Translations under genes and position numbers: made by a program | In this document: piece by piece, positions 1 through 8,593 of the stretch | How positions within the stretch are numbered: position 1 is the stretch's first letter | Layout of the letters: each line of letters begins with the position of its first letter | The notes under the pieces: generated by a model | Seen by the model: only the letters and a program-made list of their open reading frames with translations | The model's database searches: none | Told to the model about the DNA's origin: nothing | From: CAYLWN01 sp964387625 | GTDB lineage: Bacteria > Patescibacteriota > Microgenomatia > UBA10105 | Assembly: GCA_964387625.1 (NCBI GenBank) | Contig: CAYLWN010000003.1 | Location: 9,045 to 73,044 of the forward strand | DNA: 64,000 nucleotides | Direction of reading: 5' to 3'

Positions 1-80
1 AAAGTAAACTTATGAATTGAAGTCTACAGCTTATTAATTTATAATCCTTAATTCATAATATATTTTGGCCGCTTAGCTCA

Positions 81-119
81 CCCGCCTGCCAGCGCTATGC
101 ACATGCATTGCGGGCAGGG
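81..119. repeat. GC-rich palindromic insert in D-loop
   Basis: A 39-bp element begins CCCGCCTGCC and ends GCGGGCAGGG, so its ends are inverted repeats. It sits exactly between GCTCA and TTGGTAGAG of the outer tRNA-like sequence. It resembles the insert at 232-271 and the CCTGCC palindrome inside copA (52906-52925). Confidence 0.65.
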
Positions 120-131
120 TTGGTAGAGAAA

Positions 132-203
132 GGACGATTAGCTCAACGGTAGAGCGCTTCGTTTACATCGAAGATGTTGTAGGTTCGAATCCTACATCGT
201 CCA
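132..203 (+). tRNA. tRNA-Val (anticodon UAC)
   Basis: A complete cloverleaf can be drawn by hand. The acceptor is GGACGAT with ATCGTCC, the D-arm is GCTC/GAGC, the anticodon stem is CTTCG/CGAAG around the loop TTTACAT (anticodon TAC), and the T-arm is GTAGG/CCTAC around TTCGAAT. The discriminator base is A203. No CCA is encoded; the next bases are CAA. The gene lies inside a second, broken tRNA-like sequence. Confidence 0.93.
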
Positions 204-231
204 CAAAATACATCGCAAATGTCGAGGGTTC

Positions 232-271
232 CCTGCCCGCCAGAGCTATGCTCAGGCATTTGCAGGCGGGG
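232..271. repeat. GC-rich palindromic insert in T-loop
   Basis: A 40-bp element starts near CCTGCCCGCC and ends GCAGGCGGGG, with the inner sequence AGAGCTATGCTCAGGCATTT. It interrupts GAGGGTTC / AGCCCC, the T-loop of the outer tRNA-like sequence. Its core GCTATGC and its ends match the insert at 81-119, so the two belong to one family. Confidence 0.65.
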
Positions 272-314
272 AGCCCCTAAACGGCCACTAATTAATTTAT
301 AACATACAATTTTT

Positions 315-1313
315 ATGACTGAATTATTTACCAAATTAAAATCAACAAATCAGCAAGTTATTCCTTTAGAAATCTCAAAAAATACTCATATTAAAAATTC
401 TAAGCAATTTAATCCCCATGAAATTTCACCACAATTAGAAAATTCATTGGAAATGTTTTTTGGTCCTTCGTATCGTTCGTATATGAATCTTAAAAATCAA
501 AATGATTTACATGAATGGGAAAATACTACAGTAAATTCAGGTATCAGAACAATCAAAGAAGCCATGATTCTTAGTTTTTTAACTATCAAAGGCGTTAAAG
601 ATATTCCTTTAGTCTTTGAATCTCAAAGTGAATACAAACAAGTAGCATTAAGTGATAATAAAGATGCGGGTTTTTTGTTTTCACACATGGAAATAGAAGA
701 AATAATAGGCACTGATTGGGAAAATTTTCAATTTACGAACGCACAGGATTTAATAACATCAACTTTGGCTGCTGCAAAAATTCTTAACCAAATTTATAAA
801 TTAGGATTCTTGCATAATGATATTTCCCCATCAAATATTATGAAAAGAGAAAATGGATCAATCGTAATTATTGACTTTAATAACACGGAACGAATGGATA
901 AACACGGGTTTATTTATGCAAAATTTGGTACTCATGGATTTTCAGCTCCTGAAAAATATCCTGATATAAATAATGCTAAAAAACCAAATTTCAAAGGTGC
1001 AAAATGTGATGTCAGATCAGACATTTATTCGCTAATTTTAACAATGACTTCAAAATTAAATATAGATACAGATATTTTTTATAACGAGAAATTAGATTTA
1101 AAAGATAGAAGAACTAAATTTATTGATCAGGTAGAAAATTTACAAAAAAATAACATAATAAACGACAAAATAGCTTTATTAATATTAACCAACACAAATG
1201 TAAATCCTGATAAAAGAGCAGCAAATTACGATGAATTGTTCCAACAATTAACTGACGCTATTGATGACAAGAAAGATTTTGATACATTTGCTCTTTCTCT
1301 ATCAAAAACATAA
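315..1313 (+). CDS. Protein-kinase-like protein
   Basis: 332 residues. The C-terminal two thirds carry eukaryotic-type kinase motifs: a catalytic loop HNDISPSNIM (D169, N174), a metal loop IIDFNN (D187, with N instead of the G of DFG), an APE motif (211-213), and the helix-F aspartate in SDIYSL (236). A clear glycine-rich loop is not visible in the N-terminal part, so ATP binding may be atypical. No membrane segment is seen. A possible -10 (TATAAC at 298-303) lies only 11 bp before the ATG, so the mRNA would be nearly leaderless. The target is unknown. The gene points the opposite way to the housekeeping run that follows. Confidence 0.75.
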   Translation: MTELFTKLKSTNQQVIPLEISKNTHIKNSKQFNPHEISPQLENSLEMFFGPSYRSYMNLKNQNDLHEWENTTVNSGIRTIKEAMILSFLTIKGVKDIPLVFESQSEYKQVALSDNKDAGFLFSHMEIEEIIGTDWENFQFTNAQDLITSTLAAAKILNQIYKLGFLHNDISPSNIMKRENGSIVIIDFNNTERMDKHGFIYAKFGTHGFSAPEKYPDINNAKKPNFKGAKCDVRSDIYSLILTMTSKLNIDTDIFYNEKLDLKDRRTKFIDQVENLQKNNIINDKIALLILTNTNVNPDKRAANYDELFQQLTDAIDDKKDFDTFALSLSKT

Positions 1314-1322
1314 TTTAGTAAA

Positions 1323-2483
1323 TTAAGCCACGAAATATCCATGGGAAAATAATAAGGAAATCAGAATGAATAAAACAATCGAAATCCCCAATGTGAATCT
1401 GTATAAATTTTTATGATTTTGGATTAAAAGCACGAAACTTATAAAAACCGGAAAAAAAGTAATAATATGTCTGCCTAAGCAGGGTGGATCAGCAAAAGAT
1501 ATTATTAAGGCAAATAATGCCCATAAAGATAAATAAATAGGTAGTTTTTTCCAAGTTTTTAAAATTAAATAGATTGACAAAAATCCCAAAAATAGATGAA
1601 GAAATATTATAAAAAGATTGGGTAAATGTACAAGTACATTATTAAAGATCATAAAATTTATTACCTGATACACATAAGCCAATCTTTTGTAAAACAATCC
1701 CCCAAAATTCTGCTGGCTTTGAAAAATTAACCAAAATGAACCAAACTTAATTTGTATAAATATTAAATATAATACCGGTCCTAGAAATCCTATCAATAAT
1801 AAAAGCATTGATTTATAAAGCTTGGTTAACTTAAATTTATTGATAATTAAAAATGATAATAAGCATATAACAGGAACAATTAAACCTATTATATGAGTTA
1901 AACCAGCCAACGACGCAAAAATACTGGTTATAAACCATCTTTTTTTGAAAAAATTATAAAACGTGACTACAGTAAATAACAAAAACAATGATTCCGTATA
2001 CATGGCACTAAAAAAAATGGAAAAAGGATTCAGAAGTAAAAGTATGATGGTCTTATTAGCAATGTCTTTACTAAACAGATTTGTAATAAACCTATATATA
2101 ATAATGGTGGCAAGTAATAAAGAGATATTGGATATAATAATACCGGCAACAAAAACGTTTATCCCCATTGATATTAAAAATCTTATAAGTATTGGATACA
2201 TGGGCATGAACGTTAAATTATTATGCAATGGATATTTAGTCAAGCTATAACCCTCAGAAGCAGTAATTGCATACCAACCCGAATCCCACTGAAGCAAACC
2301 ATTTAAAAATATTTTATTTGGAAAAAGATCGTAATAATTTTGGCTAAAAGGTAAAGTTAAAAAAGTAAAACCAGATTGTAATATCAGAATAAGAAAAACT
2401 CTGGTAAATAGAAATATTAAAACCGGATAAGAAATGTATTTAACTACAGAAATTCTTATTATAAATTTTGAAAGTTGAAACAT
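1323..2483 (-). CDS. PIG-V-type mannosyltransferase (GT-C membrane enzyme)
   Basis: 386 residues, very hydrophobic, with about eight to ten membrane helices. The first extracytoplasmic loop contains the LQWDSGWY motif typical of GPI mannosyltransferase 2/PIG-V relatives, where the aspartate is catalytic and the donor is a polyprenyl-phosphate sugar. A late motif, ADPPCLGRHI, sits before the last helices. It is the last gene of the minus-strand run, 10 bp after the solute-binding protein. Donor and acceptor cannot be told; a cell-surface glycan role is likely. Confidence 0.7.
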   Translation of the reverse strand: MFQLSKFIIRISVVKYISYPVLIFLFTRVFLILILQSGFTFLTLPFSQNYYDLFPNKIFLNGLLQWDSGWYAITASEGYSLTKYPLHNNLTFMPMYPILIRFLISMGINVFVAGIIISNISLLLATIIIYRFITNLFSKDIANKTIILLLLNPFSIFFSAMYTESLFLLFTVVTFYNFFKKRWFITSIFASLAGLTHIIGLIVPVICLLSFLIINKFKLTKLYKSMLLLLIGFLGPVLYLIFIQIKFGSFWLIFQSQQNFGGLFYKRLAYVYQVINFMIFNNVLVHLPNLFIIFLHLFLGFLSIYLILKTWKKLPIYLSLWALFALIISFADPPCLGRHIITFFPVFISFVLLIQNHKNLYRFTLGISIVLFILISLLFSHGYFVA

Positions 2484-2493
2484 TGTAGAATTT

Positions 2494-3822
2494 CTAATTT
2501 CTGATTATAGTGTATGTTTCAGGATAATATAGAAATATTGCAGGGGCATCCTCGACAAGATATCTTTGAAAATCATAATAAGTAGCTAGTCTTTCTTCCT
2601 TGTCCGTTTGTTGTCTGCCATCTTCGAGTAATTTGTCTATTTTTGGATTAGAGTATCCAGTTATGTTAGTAGTGGTCTGAGTTGAATGCCAGTAAGCATA
2701 TTGATCGGGATCAGTGGGAATATCCAAAGCCATCAGTAAAACCTGAAAATTCTCCGGAAGACCATTTTCTACTTTTATTTTAGTCTTAATACCTAAATCT
2801 TCCCATTGAGATTTAATTAGTTGAGCTGTAGATAAATAAGGATTAATAGTTGATAAGGTTAATTCACCGGATTGGGAAGCAATCAGATCAGCTAATAATT
2901 TTTCAGCTTGAGCGACGTCTTTATCATATTGCTTGACTCTGTTTGTATAAGCCCAAGACTTAACTGACAAAGGAGTAGAAACCCGGTTATTTTCCGGTTT
3001 ATCTATAGCATAAGACAATCCTTGACGGGTTTCTTTAGTTTTTAATTCCTGATCATTTAAATTAAAAAATATGCCTACATAACGGTTATATTTAGAATTC
3101 TTTTTTATAGTCATATTAGGCCAATTATTAAATGGAGAAGCGTCAGTCATTTCGTCAAGCACATTAACTTCTCCTAATTTAAAAGCTTCTTTCGCTTGAG
3201 ATTCACTGGCGTAAAATTTGATTTCTATGAAAGGTAAATCATTTGCCAGTGACTCCAATTTTAAATAAGTAATATTCTCACCTTTTAATTTAATTTCTTT
3301 GATTTTATATGAACCTAATCCAATCATGCCTTTTTTGAATAATGCTTTTGATAATAGATTCGGTAGTGGTGAAAAAGAGTTTTTTAATTTAACTTCTAAT
3401 TCAGAATTCTTTATGGGAATAAAATTAACATCTTTTAAATTATAATTAACGTCGTATGCTGTAAATTTTTTTCCGTCATGCCAATATAAATCATCTCTTA
3501 AAGTAAAGGTATAGGTTTTTTTATCTTCTGAAATTTTCCATGAAGTTGCAATTGCGGGCATAGGTTCACCTGCTTCATTAATGTCGGTTAATCCCAGACT
3601 TATAAGTCGCAAAACAGAATACGGTAAATTAGTTGGAGTATAGTTACCTACCATGCCGATGATTTGATGTGTAGATTGAGTCAAATTTGACAATATAGGT
3701 CCGAATTTGACAAAAATTACCAATAATAATGTACCAAGCAAAAAAGTACCAATTATAACCTTTATATATCTTTTAAAGATACCAATGATTAACCAAAAAT
3801 AGTAACGGATTTTTTTATACAC
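2494..3822 (-). CDS. Membrane-anchored family-5 solute-binding protein
   Basis: 442 residues. An N-terminal helix (about residues 14-38) anchors it, and the rest matches the peptide/nickel-binding SBP_bac_5 fold. The family hallmark is ATSWKISEDKKTYTFTLRDD followed by WHDGKKFTAYDV around residues 90-125; near the end TGYSNPKIDKLLEDG is also typical. It is somewhat shorter than the usual 500-550 residues. No permease or ATPase genes for an Opp/Dpp transporter are next to it, so it may act with a distant transporter or have another binding role. It follows secG by 33 bp. Confidence 0.75.
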   Translation of the reverse strand: MYKKIRYYFWLIIGIFKRYIKVIIGTFLLGTLLLVIFVKFGPILSNLTQSTHQIIGMVGNYTPTNLPYSVLRLISLGLTDINEAGEPMPAIATSWKISEDKKTYTFTLRDDLYWHDGKKFTAYDVNYNLKDVNFIPIKNSELEVKLKNSFSPLPNLLSKALFKKGMIGLGSYKIKEIKLKGENITYLKLESLANDLPFIEIKFYASESQAKEAFKLGEVNVLDEMTDASPFNNWPNMTIKKNSKYNRYVGIFFNLNDQELKTKETRQGLSYAIDKPENNRVSTPLSVKSWAYTNRVKQYDKDVAQAEKLLADLIASQSGELTLSTINPYLSTAQLIKSQWEDLGIKTKIKVENGLPENFQVLLMALDIPTDPDQYAYWHSTQTTTNITGYSNPKIDKLLEDGRQQTDKEERLATYYDFQRYLVEDAPAIFLYYPETYTIIRN

Positions 3823-3855
3823 ATTTGAAAGAATTTATAAAAACGAAAATTTTTA

Positions 3856-4074
3856 TTAACGAATTATCAAATTGATTATTGAAGATAACAAAAATAAAAC
3901 AGCAATAACTATGGTTCCTTTATATAAAATTTTTTCAACTCCCCTTTTACTGCGGTATTGTTCATTGCTACCTCCAAAAGCAGATCCTAAACCTGAACCT
4001 TTTGCCTGTAACAATATAAAAGTAATTAATAATGACGACAATATTATTTGGATAATAAGAAATAAATTTTTCAT
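3856..4074 (-). CDS. secG: Protein translocase subunit SecG
   Basis: 72 residues with two membrane helices and the conserved connecting stretch LQAKGSGLGSAFGGS, followed by a polar segment as in SecG. It supports the SecYEG translocon at the inner membrane. Its start overlaps the end of yvcK by 4 bp (ATGA), which indicates translational coupling. The length is normal for the family. Confidence 0.9.
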   Translation of the reverse strand: MKNLFLIIQIILSSLLITFILLQAKGSGLGSAFGGSNEQYRSKRGVEKILYKGTIVIAVLFLLSSIINLIIR

Positions 4075-5030
4075 AGTAATTTCATGATTTGTTTAGCTAC
4101 CTTTTGTGGATTGTGATATAAAGGAAATTCGTCTTCAACATAATTTCCATACACCATGTTGGTATTATAAGAAACTTTGAGATCTTTATCAATTCCAACA
4201 TAAGAATAATCCAGCTTTACGGGAATTCTTGGTTTATGGTTATTGTTAACTAAACAATATTTGAATGGAAAATAATTGATATGTTTGTATATAGCGTCCA
4301 AGTAATTAGATGTTTTATAGTTAGGAGTTTCAAAGGGTTTATTGGCTATATTTAATATATATATTTTTGTTGCTTTAGATTTCTTTAAAGCATTTTTTAT
4401 ATCATTTACTAAAAGCACTGGCAATACTGTGGTATATAAGTCACCTGGTCCGGCGATAATACAATCTGCATCCAACATAGCTCTGGTCACTTCAGGAGGC
4501 GAACTGTTCACTTTGGGTTCAAGGTATACTTGTTTAATTTCTTTTGTACCCGGATATTTTCCTAAGTCTATGTTCATTTCACCGTATATTTTATGTTTAT
4601 CTTTTGTTTCAGCCCATATTGAGACATTTTCTTCAGTTGCCGGATATATGACACCGTGAGATCTGAAAATTCTTTGCATTTCTTTTAATGCATTAGAAAA
4701 ACTACCAGTAATTTTCGTTAATGCAACAATTATCAAATTTCCCAGTTTTTGACCACCTAGAGCATCATCTCTACCCCATCTTTTTCCTGCAAACCGATAA
4801 GTTAACATCTGTGAAAGCAATGGTTCAGCATTTGATAGCGCTGATAAACAATTTATTAAATCACCGGGAGGAGGTATACTATAAAGTCGTCTAAGTCGCC
4901 CTGCGCTACCACCATCATCTGACATTGATACAACTACGGTTATTTTATGTGTAAAAAATCTGATACCTCTTAGAAGTTGTACGGTACCGATCCCGCCGCC
5001 TAAACAAACAATTTTTGGTTCTTTTATCAT
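4071..5030 (-). CDS. yvcK: YvcK/CofD-like gluconeogenesis factor
   Basis: 319 residues. The N-terminus has the family motif VCLGGGIGTVQLLRG, then VVVSMSDDGGSAGRLR and the PPPGDLINCL segment, and later IAGPGDLYTTVLPVLLV. In Bacillus this protein, which binds UDP-GlcNAc, is needed for morphology on gluconeogenic carbon sources. That fits the gluconeogenic gene block at 14.5-24 kb, although the two are not in one operon. The F420 enzyme CofD is a relative, but no F420 genes are seen here. Confidence 0.85.
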   Translation of the reverse strand: MIKEPKIVCLGGGIGTVQLLRGIRFFTHKITVVVSMSDDGGSAGRLRRLYSIPPPGDLINCLSALSNAEPLLSQMLTYRFAGKRWGRDDALGGQKLGNLIIVALTKITGSFSNALKEMQRIFRSHGVIYPATEENVSIWAETKDKHKIYGEMNIDLGKYPGTKEIKQVYLEPKVNSSPPEVTRAMLDADCIIAGPGDLYTTVLPVLLVNDIKNALKKSKATKIYILNIANKPFETPNYKTSNYLDAIYKHINYFPFKYCLVNNNHKPRIPVKLDYSYVGIDKDLKVSYNTNMVYGNYVEDEFPLYHNPQKVAKQIMKLL

Positions 5031-5036
5031 GAATAT

Positions 5037-5441
5037 TTATTTTACTAAATATATTAACAAATTAGTACTGAAACTTGTCAGTGTTGAAATTATAAATAAT
5101 GTTGGCCAAAAATTAAAACTATAAGCAGGTACAGTGAATTGCTGATATGAAAATCCTGCAAATGACCAGGGAAGAATTTTAATATCAGGAACTAAATATA
5201 AAAGCAGATAAAAAATAATCATATTTATAATTAAGGAAAATAAGCCCAAAGTTAATACATTAATAGGAAAAAACAATAACTTAAGCACCGGTTTTAATAT
5301 CACATTAAGTAAAGTTAATATTAACGCTGAAAAAAGAAATATTTTGATATTTTTACCTATTAAAAAACTTCCTGCAAACAAATAAGTATTTAACCAGAGT
5401 GCAAAAAGATGTATCAGGTAAATTCTGATTATGTGTTTCAT
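5037..5441 (-). CDS. Holin-superfamily-IV small membrane protein
   Basis: 134 residues with about four membrane helices. The signature NVILKPVLKLLFFPINVLTL around residues 45-65 is characteristic of the 'phage holin 4_2' family (PF04020). Despite the name, such proteins are common chromosomal membrane proteins of unknown function. It lies 6 bp upstream of yvcK and 15 bp downstream of uvrC, inside the run. No phage genes are nearby, so a lysis role is not suggested. Confidence 0.75.
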   Translation of the reverse strand: MKHIIRIYLIHLFALWLNTYLFAGSFLIGKNIKIFLFSALILTLLNVILKPVLKLLFFPINVLTLGLFSLIINMIIFYLLLYLVPDIKILPWSFAGFSYQQFTVPAYSFNFWPTLFIISTLTSFSTNLLIYLVK

Positions 5442-5456
5442 AGTTCTTGTTTTATC

Positions 5457-6809
5457 CTATCCTATATTTTGAATGTTTGTCAAAAATTTATTTCTTAAAT
5501 GACGGTGATACTTTATTGCAAACCTGTGACTTTCATCCCTAATTTGCTGAATTAATTTCAAAATATTATTAAATTTACTTAATTTTAATTGATGAAATTT
5601 ATCATTATTATATATAATTAATGTTTCCTTTTTCTTTGCCAAGCCAATGACGTGTATGTCAATATTTTCTTTGATTAATAATTGATGGATAGTTGAAACT
5701 TGCGGAATACCTCCATCTACGATAATGATATCAGGAAAAGGCCATTCTTTGTGTTTGATACGTCTTGAAATCACTTCACTTAACATTTTTACATCGTTGG
5801 GTTCGTCAGTTATTTTTATTCGATAGCGTTTATATTGACTCTTATCCGGAAGACCGTTCATAAACACAACTTGTGAAGCAACAGCAAATTTACCATCAAG
5901 ATTTGATATATCAAAACATTCTATTTTTTCTAACTGTTTAATTTTTAGATTAAATTTATTTAACATTTTGGTCATATCTTTGGTGATTTGAATTTGTGCT
6001 TCCGGGTAAAATTGTGAGTTGGTCAGATAATTTTTAATTTTAGTGACAGTTAATAAATTGTTTAGATAAAATAATCTCTTTTTAAGAATTTGTGCTTCTT
6101 CGTATTTTTGGTTTTGCGACAGCTCTTCCATTTTTTTACTTAGATCAACGACTACATTTTTTATTTTCTCTTCTAAAATTCGTTTAATATTAGTTATATT
6201 ATCTTTGTATATTTTTTTTAAAATTAGTTGCGTGTTTTTGTCCTGTTTTTGTATATAGTTTGGGCAAGGATTACATAATTGCAAATGACTATAGAAACAA
6301 GGCTTAGAGGAGATTTTTTTTTGACTGCAAAAAGGAAATATTTTTCTTAACCATCTCAGTAATTCTTGTGTTTGAGAAGTTGAAGGATATGGACCAAAGA
6401 AATGTCCTTTTAAATTTTCATACATTTCCCATTTCTTTGAAACGTCTACATTTTTAGGTTTACGAGTTGCAATTACCTTCGGATAATCTTCACCTAAAGA
6501 AATAAAAATATATAAATAACTTTTATCATCTTTGAAAATTATATTATAAGGGGGATGATATTTTTTAATTAAATTCGCTTCGAGAAGCAACGCCTGAAAT
6601 TCCGATTCTGTTTCAATATAAGAAATATTTGAGGCCAGTTGAGTAAGTTGTTTGGCTTTTAAATCCAGGTTTTGAAAATATGTAAGTACCCTGTCTTTTA
6701 AACTTAGAGCTTTTCCCACATAAAGAACCTGCTTATCTTGTTTAAATTTATAGATACCAGGTCTTTGGGGAAATTTTTGAGCAATTAATTTAAGTTTTTC
6801 GTTTGCCAT
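5457..6809 (-). CDS. uvrC: Excinuclease ABC subunit C, C-terminally short
   Basis: 450 residues from the ATG at 6809; the TTG at 6824 in the same frame is a poorer start. The GIY-YIG nuclease domain is clear (RPGIYKFKQDKQVLYVGKA, residues about 15-33). A cysteine-rich stretch (PFCSQKK, CFYSHLQLCNPC) follows, then a UVR-like helix pair and the RNase-H-like second nuclease domain (ECFDISNLDGKF, IIIVDGGIPQ). It ends soon after the SHRFAIKYHR motif. The usual tandem helix-hairpin-helix domain is missing (E. coli UvrC is 610 residues). It makes the dual incision with UvrA and UvrB. It overlaps the upstream transglutaminase gene by 20 bp. Confidence 0.9.
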   Translation of the reverse strand: MANEKLKLIAQKFPQRPGIYKFKQDKQVLYVGKALSLKDRVLTYFQNLDLKAKQLTQLASNISYIETESEFQALLLEANLIKKYHPPYNIIFKDDKSYLYIFISLGEDYPKVIATRKPKNVDVSKKWEMYENLKGHFFGPYPSTSQTQELLRWLRKIFPFCSQKKISSKPCFYSHLQLCNPCPNYIQKQDKNTQLILKKIYKDNITNIKRILEEKIKNVVVDLSKKMEELSQNQKYEEAQILKKRLFYLNNLLTVTKIKNYLTNSQFYPEAQIQITKDMTKMLNKFNLKIKQLEKIECFDISNLDGKFAVASQVVFMNGLPDKSQYKRYRIKITDEPNDVKMLSEVISRRIKHKEWPFPDIIIVDGGIPQVSTIHQLLIKENIDIHVIGLAKKKETLIIYNNDKFHQLKLSKFNNILKLIQQIRDESHRFAIKYHRHLRNKFLTNIQNIG

Positions 6810-8583
6810 ATTTAAGGCAGACAAATATTATAACAAAGATAAAAAGTAGCAAAGTATAGGGAAAGAAAATCATATAAAAAGGTTTAATTACAAGATTAAA
6901 TTTTACCTGATGATTTAAATAATTTATATTAATGTCAAAATTGTCAGAAACCAAGCTAAACTTTGGATAAACTGAAATTGGTATGCTAACAAATCCATAC
7001 GGGGGTATAGGAGGAATTTCCAAATCGTTTTGCATATTTAATGTAGAGATTATGCCTAATTTTTGTGGATACAGCATAATATTGCCCTGATTATAAATAA
7101 ATAAATTTATAGTTTTATTTATACTATTGTAAATAGTATTTTTATTTAATATCATTTTGGAAACAGGTTCCGGTATAGTGATGTCTTTATCAACTAATTC
7201 GATGTAAACATTTTTAGAAGCATTATCGGTATAAAAAGAACCTGCTGGATAAGGATAATCACTTTGCTTGCCTAATATGGCCAACGTGACATGATTGAAA
7301 TCCAGTTTATCAAAATAATCTATACCATGGGTAGTGTTTCCCCACGTCGGATCAACAGCTATCCAGTTTTTACTTTCAAAATCGTAATATTCAGGCCAAG
7401 CATGTAATACATCTGATGTTTGTGAAAGCGGTTGAAGTTTCGAGTTAGTAGTATATGCATATCCGTGAATTTCCCGCGAGGGAATGCCTGCACTTCTTGA
7501 AAGAGCTACAAATAAATCACTAAAATCCATACATCTGGCAAGAGTTGGATTATTCATAATAAATAAAGCACCGTTTCGGGTAGAACCGGAAGTATTGATA
7601 TTGAAATCATAGGTTAAATTGTTTACCACCCAGTCATATATATTTCTAGGTGTTATAAGTTCTTTTGCCCGATTAGAAATTTCTGGGCTGTTTTCCCAAT
7701 ATTTTAAAGGTTTGGTATAACCAATTAGATTATTAGGGGACAAATTAACAGTATATGTATTATAAGGTTCCATATAAACCAAAATGTTTCCTTCTGCTAC
7801 AATTTTTAATTTTTCTTTTGGTTTTAGTTTGTATTGTGCAAGCCAATTACCGTCATCATCTTGCGTAACATTTAAAGGTGCAATGGACATTCTGGAGAGA
7901 ATCACTTTTTGATAAGCCGTATCAGGAGGTAAAGCAATTTCTTGAATTTGGCTTCTACTGGTTTGGTTAATCAAATTATAAATTAAATTAAATGAGTATG
8001 TTTGTCTATTTCCATAGATAATATTTATTCCTCCCTGATTTAGCTCTTTAATTGACCAAAAATTATTCTGATTAGGTTTAGGATATATATGCTGTGCTTG
8101 TCCAAAATTGGGGGGAACTTGTAAAAAAATATTGTATGAGGAAATTTGATTATCTTTTTCAATTCCAGGAATAATTAATTCCCAAATACTGCCTTTTTTA
8201 GTCGCAACATCTGAACTTTCATATTGGATAAAAAACCGCATTTGTTTATTTAATCCGACAATTTTTTCATTAAAATTTACTTTTATTGAAACACTATTAT
8301 TTTTAATTTCTGTTTCCGGAGTTATTTGTCCGATACTGTCCCAAGCAGTAATATTTTTGATTTGATCTGAAGTGGTTATTAAAGTAAAACTTTGCGTGTA
8401 ATAATTTGAGGCTAAATTTGTCACAATTATGTCATGTTTTATAGTTGTTGATCCGCTTTGTGAAACTGAATAGTACACATTGTAATCAAATTGAAAATCA
8501 GCAGCAAAAGAAAAAGACGGAAAAAAACCAAAAAAACATAGAAATAAAATTATTGGAAATAAAGGCTTAATTTTGGAAAGCAT
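6790..8583 (-). CDS. Exported transglutaminase-like protein
   Basis: 597 residues. A signal peptide (1-27, ending SFAADF) and a C-terminal helix (about 570-592, then KYGKRKT) place the body outside the membrane. The transglutaminase core has the triad Cys351 (ARCMDFSDLFVALSRSAGIP), His394 (VLHAWPEYY) and Asp411 (AVDPTWGN). The N-terminal 300 residues are beta-rich and unassigned. Such proteins may be proteases or cross-linkers of surface proteins or peptidoglycan. It sits between uvrA (10 bp) and uvrC (overlap), an odd location for a surface enzyme, so co-transcription need not mean a repair role. Confidence 0.75.
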   Translation of the reverse strand: MLSKIKPLFPIILFLCFFGFFPSFSFAADFQFDYNVYYSVSQSGSTTIKHDIIVTNLASNYYTQSFTLITTSDQIKNITAWDSIGQITPETEIKNNSVSIKVNFNEKIVGLNKQMRFFIQYESSDVATKKGSIWELIIPGIEKDNQISSYNIFLQVPPNFGQAQHIYPKPNQNNFWSIKELNQGGINIIYGNRQTYSFNLIYNLINQTSRSQIQEIALPPDTAYQKVILSRMSIAPLNVTQDDDGNWLAQYKLKPKEKLKIVAEGNILVYMEPYNTYTVNLSPNNLIGYTKPLKYWENSPEISNRAKELITPRNIYDWVVNNLTYDFNINTSGSTRNGALFIMNNPTLARCMDFSDLFVALSRSAGIPSREIHGYAYTTNSKLQPLSQTSDVLHAWPEYYDFESKNWIAVDPTWGNTTHGIDYFDKLDFNHVTLAILGKQSDYPYPAGSFYTDNASKNVYIELVDKDITIPEPVSKMILNKNTIYNSINKTINLFIYNQGNIMLYPQKLGIISTLNMQNDLEIPPIPPYGFVSIPISVYPKFSLVSDNFDININYLNHQVKFNLVIKPFYMIFFPYTLLLFIFVIIFVCLKYGKRKT

Positions 8584-8593
8584 GGCAATTATT

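Larger units (their letters stand above)
67..286 (+). pseudogene. Interrupted tRNA-like sequence enclosing tRNA-Val
   Basis: The left part (67-80, GGCCGCTTAGCTCA, then TTGGTAGAG at 120-128) reads as the acceptor and D-arm of a tRNA. The right part (about 209-231 ending GAGGGTTC, then AGCCCCTAAACGGCC at 272-286) reads as the variable loop, T-arm and acceptor of a tRNA. The outer ends pair GGCCGCTTAG with CTAAACGGCC, nine of ten positions. Between the halves sits a complete tRNA-Val, and each half holds a GC-rich palindrome inside its D-loop or T-loop. The outer tRNA lacks its own intact anticodon arm, so it is probably dead. It may also be an assembly join of two tRNA genes. Confidence 0.55.

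Noticed and set aside
143..334. 63-codon minus-strand ORF across the tRNA region
   Set aside because: It is antisense to the tRNA-Val and palindromes and has no protein-like pattern.
1963..2250. 95-codon plus-strand ORF
   Set aside because: It is antisense to the PIG-V-type mannosyltransferase, with no motif and no ribosome binding site.
5037..5441. Prophage holin
   Set aside because: The family is common in chromosomes and no phage genes are nearby.
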